From Bacteroidia bacterium (GTDB lineage Bacteria; Bacteroidota; Bacteroidia; Bacteroidales; VadinHA17): a stretch of 5,810 nt of DNA. The stretch covers positions 1-5,810 of the forward strand of contig JAPLEC010000039.1 of NCBI GenBank assembly GCA_026391515.1, read 5' to 3'. A program made the position numbers and the translations under genes. Under the pieces are notes generated by a model, which made no database searches, had not been told where the DNA came from, and worked only from the letters and a program-made list of their open reading frames with translations. This document shows positions 1-3,934 of the stretch, in pieces (the stretch's first letter is position 1; each line of letters starts with the position of its first letter).

Positions 1-1
1 T

Positions 2-1261
2 TTTGGAATTACTTACGATGTTGATGCATTAAAAACTATTGATGATTTCAGGGAGTGGGGGATTGATATCACAGCTGTGGTCATTACACGTTACCAGAAT
101 CAATTGCCTGCAAAAGCTTTTAAGAACAAGCTCGAGCTAAGAGGGATCAAGGTATATTTACATTATCCTACAGAAGGATATCCAATGGATGTTGACCTGA
201 TTGTAAGCGATCAGGGATATGGGGCAAATGAATATATAAGAACCACTAACCCTATTGTAATCGTCACAGGACCAGGGCCAGGCAGCGGAAAGCTTGCCAC
301 GTGCCTGTGCAATCTTTACCACGAGTATAAATATGGAGTTAAGGCAGGATATGCAAAATTTGAAACCTTCCCGATATGGGATCTTCCTGTCGATCACATG
401 GTAAATCTTGCCTATGAAGCTGCTACTGTTGATCTCGAGGACAGAGTGCTGATTGATGAACATCACTTAAAAGCATATAATGTCAAGACTGTAAATTATA
501 ACCGCGATATAGAAGCGTTTCATCTGCTTAAAAGAATAATTGAAAAAATAACCGGCGGAGAGTCTATGTACCAGTCTCCGACTGATATGGGAGTAAACCG
601 TGCAAGTTCAGGTATTGTGAATGATAGTATAATCACAGAAGCTTCTTATCAGGAGATTATCAGGAGATATTTCAGGTGTGCTGTGGAATATGCAATGGGC
701 TTAATTGAAAAAGAGACCCTTGACCGGATTAATATGATAATGAACAGCATAGGGGCTAAAGATGAAGACCGGAAAGTGGTGCTGCCTGCAAGAGAAGCTG
801 CAAAAGAGGCTGAAAAATGCGGAAAAGGCAATGCTGGAGTCTATTGCGGAGCTGCTATTGAACTGCAGGACGGGACAATTATTACAGGTAAAAACTCGCC
901 GCTGATGCATGCATCTTCAAGTCTGATTTTAAATGCCGCCAAGCACCTGGCCGGATTTCCAGATAAAATGTACCTTTTACCCGAAAACATAATTGATTCG
1001 GTAAAACATCTGAAAAAAGACATACTGAATGGCAAAATGGTCAGCCTCGATGTGGATGAGACGCTGATTGTGCTTGGTATAAGCGCTTTATCCAATCCGG
1101 CAGCAAAAATGGCATTGGAAAACCTGAAATTTTTACGCGATTGCGAAGTACATCTTACACATATCCCAACCCCGGGCGATGAAGCAGGATGGCGAAAATT
1201 AAAGGTAAACCTGACATGCGATCCGGAATATTCAAGTAAAAGTCTTTTTATCAGCAGATGA
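2..1261 (+). CDS. DUF1846 / UPF0371 family protein, 5'-partial
   Basis: The frame is open from base 2, where it reads FGITYDVDAL, so the gene starts off the left edge. The GTG at 77 is an internal valine codon, not the start. I count 419 codons here against roughly 500 in the family from memory, so about 80 N-terminal residues are missing. Family hallmarks seen are VVITRY, the basic ELRGIKVYLH stretch, GYPMDVDLIVSDQGYG, the glycine-rich TGPGPGSGKLATC (P-loop-like but not a strict Walker A), KFETFPIWDLP, VNYNRDIEAF, SPTDMGVNR, KVVLPAREAA, and the C-terminal HLTHIPTPGDEAGWRKL followed by NLTCDPEYSSKSLFIS. Members are conserved soluble proteins found mainly in Firmicutes and Bacteroidales. Structures exist, but I know of no established reaction. 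The TGA stop is at 1259-1261. No partner gene is visible, and the nearest downstream ORF starts 244 bases later. The family call is firm; the function is unknown. Confidence 0.95.
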   Translation, partial: FGITYDVDALKTIDDFREWGIDITAVVITRYQNQLPAKAFKNKLELRGIKVYLHYPTEGYPMDVDLIVSDQGYGANEYIRTTNPIVIVTGPGPGSGKLATCLCNLYHEYKYGVKAGYAKFETFPIWDLPVDHMVNLAYEAATVDLEDRVLIDEHHLKAYNVKTVNYNRDIEAFHLLKRIIEKITGGESMYQSPTDMGVNRASSGIVNDSIITEASYQEIIRRYFRCAVEYAMGLIEKETLDRINMIMNSIGAKDEDRKVVLPAREAAKEAEKCGKGNAGVYCGAAIELQDGTIITGKNSPLMHASSSLILNAAKHLAGFPDKMYLLPENIIDSVKHLKKDILNGKMVSLDVDETLIVLGISALSNPAAKMALENLKFLRDCEVHLTHIPTPGDEAGWRKLKVNLTCDPEYSSKSLFISR

Positions 1262-1280
1262 TGGATAAATAAGTCCTGAG

Positions 1281-1362
1281 ACAGAATAAGAATGTTCGTT
1301 TCCGCTTTCGCTTCGCAGAACTTCATAGCTCCGCTCCTCGTCTTACTCTCACTCTTTTCTGT
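1281..1362. repeat. Imperfect inverted-repeat element, copy 1
   Basis: This element lies 20 bases after the DUF1846 stop. Its ends are near inverted repeats: ACAGAATAAGAATG at 1281-1294 and CACTCTTTTCTGT at 1350-1362, whose reverse complement is ACAGAAAAGAGTG. Bases 1291-1311 match 2302-2322 at 18 of 21 positions without gaps. The inside is pyrimidine-rich (TTTCCGCTTTCGCTTCGC, then CTCCGCTCCTCG). A GC-rich patch follows at about 1366-1385 (GGCGCC, then GCTC CCG GAGC), and then the small hairpin GCAC GATA GTGC at 1392-1403. It could be an interspersed non-coding repeat, a decayed miniature element, or a poor terminator for the upstream gene. Two copies in one window is too few to define a family. 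Confidence 0.45.
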
Positions 1363-1414
1363 GTGGCGCCGCCGGCTCCCGGAGCATTTAAGCACGATAG
1401 TGCAATGAGGTAAA

Positions 1415-1465
1415 CCTGATGAATCAGTAAAAGTGATTTTCTATTTTAAATAGATCAAAATCAGG
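1415..1465. other. Foldable AT-rich intergenic segment
   Basis: CCTGAT at 1415-1420 is complementary to ATCAGG at 1460-1465. Between them GATTTT (1435-1440) can pair with AAAATC (1457-1462), and CTATT (1441-1445) can pair with AATAG (1449-1453) around a TTA loop, leaving ATC as a bulge. A competing small hairpin is CTGAT GA ATCAG at 1416-1427. It sits 40 bases before the start of the 56-residue ORF. It lacks the GC-rich stem and clean T-run of a good terminator. Its role is unknown: leader structure, weak terminator or chance pairing in AT-rich DNA. Confidence 0.25.
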
Positions 1466-1505
1466 CAAATGTATTCTGGATTGTATTTGTTCGTATATTT
1501 ACATC

Positions 1506-1676
1506 ATGAAAAATAAAATATCAATACCAGTTTATCTTCCTGATTTAAAAGAGGAAGATTTAAAAGCTGCGGCTAAACGTAGAGAAGATTATGCACTCTC
1601 GAGGGATTTACAGGCAGAGGGAAACAACGAAGCAATTGGACGTAGACTGACAAAAAATAAAGAGAAGCAAAGTTGA
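1506..1676 (+). CDS. Small hypothetical protein, 56 aa
   Basis: This ATG-to-TGA ORF begins MKNKISIPVYLPDLKEEDLK and ends RRLTKNKEKQS. I do not recognise the family. It is very hydrophilic and rich in Lys, Glu and Arg. It has a short hydrophobic start (ISIPVYLP) followed by a probable charged helix (about residues 13-38). It has no signal peptide, membrane helix or cysteine. No ribosome-binding site is visible. The octamer TGTATTTG at 1482-1489 fits the Bacteroidota -7 consensus TAnnTTTG at all but one specified base, but no matching -33 TTTG is seen. The ORF stands 66 bases before the cold-shock gene on the same strand, so the two could be cotranscribed. Its codon use and sensible amino acid composition favour a real gene, but at this length chance cannot be excluded. 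Confidence 0.5.
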   Translation: MKNKISIPVYLPDLKEEDLKAAAKRREDYALSRDLQAEGNNEAIGRRLTKNKEKQS

Positions 1677-1742
1677 AAACAAAGATCAGTACCTATATTC
1701 CAATATTTAAACGTACCTTGCCCCAAATTAATAAAATCAATT

Positions 1743-1934
1743 ATGAGTAAAGGAACAGTAAAATTCTATAATGAATTCAGAGGATTCGGATTCATTAAAG
1801 AAGATGATTCACCAAAAGAGTATTTTGTACATTCATCAGGATTAAAGGAAAATATCAAAGAAAATGATATAGTCATCTTTGATCTGGAACAGGGTAAAAA
1901 AGGATTAAATGCAGTAAATGTCAAGCTTGCTTAG
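1743..1934 (+). CDS. Cold-shock-domain protein (CspA family)
   Basis: A 63-residue single cold-shock domain, close to the usual 63-70 aa. It is a predicted cytoplasmic five-strand OB-fold that binds single-stranded RNA or DNA and melts mRNA structure. The N-terminal GTVKFYN matches the family GxVKWFN, with tyrosine where tryptophan and phenylalanine alternate in relatives. RNP1 is FRGFGFIK (residues 12-19, aromatic F12, F15, F17). RNP2 is YFVHSSG (residues 27-33), with serine where many members have Phe after His. The C-terminal half, DIVIFDLEQGKKGLNAVNV, matches the family pattern xVxFxxxxGxKGxxAxNV. The ATG start is well placed, with no Shine-Dalgarno but an A-rich leader. A strong terminator follows 30 bases after the stop. 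Whether it is cold-induced cannot be read from the sequence; no long cspA-type leader is evident, since only 66 bases separate it from the preceding ORF. Confidence 0.95.
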   Translation: MSKGTVKFYNEFRGFGFIKEDDSPKEYFVHSSGLKENIKENDIVIFDLEQGKKGLNAVNVKLA

Positions 1935-1964
1935 TTTATCTGTTATAATAATTTAATGTTTTTG

Positions 1965-1992
1965 GTCCCGCCAAAAGCGGGACTTTTTATTT
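1965..1992 (+). terminator. Intrinsic terminator after the cold-shock gene
   Basis: A perfect 7-bp GC-rich stem, GTCCCGC (1965-1971) with GCGGGAC (1977-1983), encloses the loop CAAAA. It is followed directly by TTTTTATTT. It sits 30 bases beyond the cold-shock stop codon and separates that gene from the next small ORF. Confidence 0.9.
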
Positions 1993-2006
1993 AAATTCAA
2001 AGAATC

Positions 2007-2168
2007 ATGTACGAAAAGAAAACAGTTATTTATAAATCGCCAGATCTGTCGACCTTAATAGAGGTTAAAATTGATCACAGAACAAAAATATACATAGCTC
2101 CCGGCGCTGATATTGAGGAGGCCAGAAACCGTTACTTATCCAGGAACAACCCCAGGAGGACAAAATAA
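2007..2168 (+). CDS. Small hypothetical protein, 53 aa
   Basis: This ATG-to-TAA ORF begins MYEKKTVIYKSPDLSTLIEV, continues through KIDHRTKIYIAPGAD and ends NRYLSRNNPRRTK. I cannot name the family. Two beta-strand-like stretches (KTVIYKS and TKIYIAP) are followed by a charged probable helix (DIEEARNRYLSR) and a basic tail. This looks like a folded small protein and unlike random translation. It has no signal peptide, membrane helix or cysteine pair. It starts only 14 bases after the T-run of the cold-shock terminator, so it would need its own promoter in or near the hairpin, or read-through. No ribosome-binding site is visible. It points toward the minus-strand membrane gene, with 186 bases between their stop codons. 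It is probably real but unverified. Confidence 0.5.
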   Translation: MYEKKTVIYKSPDLSTLIEVKIDHRTKIYIAPGADIEEARNRYLSRNNPRRTK

Positions 2169-2208
2169 CAGATTCTTCCTGTTTCGCTGGTATTCTTCTT
2201 CTATCATT

Positions 2209-2236
2209 ACCGGCTTGAAAAGGGGAACCGGCTTGA
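2209..2236. repeat. Short direct repeat, two ACCGGCTTGA copies
   Basis: The decamer ACCGGCTTGA occurs at 2209-2218 and again at 2227-2236, 18 bases apart, with AAAAGGGGA-like sequence between. It lies between the 53-residue ORF and the minus-strand membrane gene. It may be a protein-binding site, a small duplication or chance; there is no further copy nearby. Confidence 0.35.
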
Positions 2237-2293
2237 CAGCTTTTTCCATATTTGAGACTCCAGAACAGTAAGATGATGGTTTGCCAGGAAAGA

Positions 2294-2325
2294 AGAGTGA
2301 AAATGTTCGCTTTCGCTTTCACTCT
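2294..2325. repeat. Hairpin with repeat motif, copy 2
   Basis: A perfect 9-bp inverted repeat, AGAGTGAAA (2294-2302) with TTTCACTCT (2317-2325), encloses a 14-base loop containing TTCGCTTTCGC. Bases 2302-2322 match the element after the DUF1846 gene (1291-1311) at 18 of 21 positions. Copy 1 ends with a similar CACTCTTTTCTG, so this copy resembles copy 1 with the middle roughly 40 bases missing. It sits 30 bases past the membrane gene stop (minus strand). It could act as a 3' stem-loop for that transcript, although no T-run follows on that strand. Confidence 0.45.
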
Positions 2326-2354
2326 CTGATGCATCGAGTTTGTAAACTCATCCC

Positions 2355-3041
2355 TTAGCTGATAACGGATAAATCCTCTTCCCAGCGTCTGGTAACGTAT
2401 TTGTGAATAAAATAGAAGTATGTTATTCCTAGATTGGTTTCGATCAGGGAATTGATCACTATAGGTTGCCAGTTGGCAGGTCGGATCCCGCAGATTAGCA
2501 GGGATGCCTCCCATGCAAATTGTACACCAATCCCTATTGCAAGCAGCCGGAGAATATTGATTTTTTCTTTCCCCTTCAGGTTGTTTATAATCACAATCAA
2601 ATAACCAATGCACAGAATCAATGCCATAACACCATGATATGATCCTGTACCCCTTGAAATGGAAATCTCTCCAAATCCCGATCCAAAGCTTTGACTCAAC
2701 TGACCAATGGAAACCCAGCCCAGAATCGGCAGCAGGGACCATTCCACCGCGTGGCCGTCACGATCAAATAAAAGCCATATCCATGTTAAATTGGTAAATC
2801 CGTAGCTCATGCTCAACCATAGCAAAAACCAGAAAGGATCAGCACCCTCAATATGCCGCGTACCGAGAAGCTGGTAAAAAATCCCGTAATCAATCAGGAA
2901 ATACACAACGCCTGCAATCAGTCCTGCAATGATTGCCATACGTCTTTTAAGGTACAGCAATAAAACAGCATAAAACAACAGCCAAACGATGTCGAGAATG
3001 ATGTAAAGGGAACTAAATGTCCGTGCTACTGTAAAATCCAT
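2355..3041 (-). CDS. Seven-helix membrane protein of unknown function
   Basis: A 228-residue integral membrane protein. Hydrophobic segments lie at about residues 10-31, 35-56, 69-92, 99-118, 135-153, 163-185 and 195-213. It has no cleavable signal peptide and few charges in the membrane. Distinctive stretches are YFLIDYGIFYQLLGTRHIEGAD, WFLLWLSMSYGFTNLTWIWL with the following FDRD, and QFAWEASLLICGIRP, which puts acidic residues next to helices. I recall similar uncharacterised proteins in Firmicutes and Bacteroidota but know no function or named domain. The ATG is preceded by an AT-rich leader with at most a weak AGG near the start codon. The gene follows kdpE on the same strand, 202 bases away and beyond a terminator, so it is probably transcribed separately. 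A role in potassium or osmotic response is not supported by anything beyond position. The gene call is firm; the function is open. Confidence 0.85.
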   Translation of the reverse strand: MDFTVARTFSSLYIILDIVWLLFYAVLLLYLKRRMAIIAGLIAGVVYFLIDYGIFYQLLGTRHIEGADPFWFLLWLSMSYGFTNLTWIWLLFDRDGHAVEWSLLPILGWVSIGQLSQSFGSGFGEISISRGTGSYHGVMALILCIGYLIVIINNLKGKEKINILRLLAIGIGVQFAWEASLLICGIRPANWQPIVINSLIETNLGITYFYFIHKYVTRRWEEDLSVIS

Positions 3042-3132
3042 CCTGTAATAAAATTTTAATTAAAAAAATGCTCAATTACTATTAATTTGAAATCGAGTTA
3101 ATTAAGCCTAAAATAATAGTATAAATTTCGAC

Positions 3133-3167
3133 GCTCAATAAGTTGAGCAAATGTTGTGAAATTTGCT
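3133..3167. other. Two adjoining small stem-loops in an intergenic region
   Basis: GCTCAA (3133-3138) pairs with TTGAGC (3143-3148) around TAAG. Overlapping this, AGCAAAT (3146-3152) pairs with ATTTGCT (3161-3167) around an 8-base loop, so the two folds compete for three bases. GCTCAAT also recurs at 3070-3076, nearer the membrane gene start. They lie between the kdpE terminator and the membrane gene and could be operator-like sites or a leader structure for that gene. The evidence is pairing only. Confidence 0.25.
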
Positions 3168-3175
3168 GAAATAAA

Positions 3176-3201
3176 AAAGAGAGATCTGAACATCTCTTTT
3201 T
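3176..3201 (-). terminator. Intrinsic terminator of kdpDE, probably bidirectional
   Basis: AGAGAT (3180-3185) pairs with ATCTCT (3192-3197) around the loop CTGAAC. A G-T pair (3179/3198) and three A-T pairs extend the stem. Read on the minus strand, the hairpin is followed by TTTTTT (complement of 3173-3178). This falls 42 bases past the kdpE stop and suits the end of that operon. A T-run on the plus strand could make it work in both directions. Confidence 0.8.
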
Positions 3202-3243
3202 GTGGTGGCACTAGTCTCCAGGAAAATTAATTTGAATACCAGA

Positions 3244-3927
3244 CTAATTCCCAAATCTATAGCCAATACCTGATTCAGTTATTAAAAGTTCAGGTTTTGA
3301 GGGATTATCTTCTATTTTTTTTCTTAATTGAGCTATAAAGACTCTCAGGTATTGTGTTTGTTCAAGATAGCTGTATCCCCATATTTCTTTTAATAAGAAT
3401 TGATGTGTAAGGACACGCCCGTGATTCTTAGCAAGAAGTGATAATAATGAGAACTCGGTAGCAGTAAGTTTGATTATTTCGTCGTTTTTTCTTACCACAT
3501 GGTTTATCATATCAATGTTCAGCGACCCAAACTCAAGTAGAGGGCTATCTTTCTTTTCCTCACTCAATCTGATTGCTGCACGAATTCTCGCAATTAATTC
3601 ACCGCTTCTGAAAGGTTTAGTTAAATAGTCATTTGCGCCTCTGTCCAGAGCATTGATAATATCCTCCTCAGAATTTCGTACACTTAATACAATAATCGGT
3701 TTAGAAAACCACTCCCTGAGTTTTAACAACAGTTCAAGTCCCTCAATATCAGGTAATCCCAGATCAAGAATAATTAAAGATGGATGATAAGTTGCAGCCG
3801 CAATCAGACCTTCCTTCCCATTTGAAGCAAAGGAAATATTATAATTATGCGATGATAGTGTTATCTCGAGAAGCCGGCGAATCTGTGCTTCATCATCTAT
3901 AACCAATATATTGTTCTCTGGTGCCAA
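3244..3927 (-). CDS. kdpE: KdpE, OmpR-family response regulator
   Basis: This 227-residue cytoplasmic transcription regulator is close to the 225 aa of E. coli KdpE. The receiver domain spans about residues 5-118, with the acidic pair D11-D12, phosphoacceptor D55 in IILDLGLPD, S82 in the switch position and K104 in YLTKPF. A winged-helix DNA-binding domain spans about residues 128-227, with LTATEFSLLSLLAKNHGRVLTHQ, then WGYSYLEQTQYLRVFIAQLRKKIE and the C-terminal GIGYRF. The YLRVFIAQLRKK stretch is typical of KdpE. The start is read as TTG (3925-3927): an in-frame TAG lies two codons upstream and no ATG occurs until well inside the protein. It begins 7 bases after the kdpD stop with no visible Shine-Dalgarno, which suggests an operon and translational coupling. 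Known role: once phosphorylated by KdpD it activates the kdpFABC potassium-pump operon. Confidence 0.95.
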   Translation of the reverse strand: MAPENNILVIDDEAQIRRLLEITLSSHNYNISFASNGKEGLIAAATYHPSLIILDLGLPDIEGLELLLKLREWFSKPIIVLSVRNSEEDIINALDRGANDYLTKPFRSGELIARIRAAIRLSEEKKDSPLLEFGSLNIDMINHVVRKNDEIIKLTATEFSLLSLLAKNHGRVLTHQFLLKEIWGYSYLEQTQYLRVFIAQLRKKIEDNPSKPELLITESGIGYRFGN

Positions 3928-3934
3928 TTTCTAA

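Noticed and set aside
284..296. Glycine-rich GPGPGSGK in DUF1846 as a true Walker A ATP-binding site
   Set aside because: The spacing does not give a glycine at the first position of GxxxxGK[ST], and the following residue is Leu. The motif is family-typical, so only P-loop-like is justified.
158..466. 102-codon minus-strand open frame at the left end
   Set aside because: It is antisense to the P-loop-like and KFETFPIWDLP region of the DUF1846 gene, and it has no motif of its own.
841..1395. 184-codon minus-strand open frame opposite the DUF1846 gene
   Set aside because: The translation is Ser/Arg/Cys-rich, with no recognisable motif, and lies antisense to a strongly conserved coding sequence.
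1714..1721. TACCTTGC as a Bacteroidota -7 promoter box for the cold-shock gene
   Set aside because: It matches TAnnTTTG only in part, and no TTTG lies at the required distance upstream, so it was not listed as a promoter.
2065..2742. 225-codon minus-strand open frame overlapping the membrane gene
   Set aside because: It is in another frame of the same strand. Its translation is rich in Trp, Cys, Gln and Arg with no family resemblance, while the overlapping 2355-3041 frame gives clean membrane helices and natural composition.
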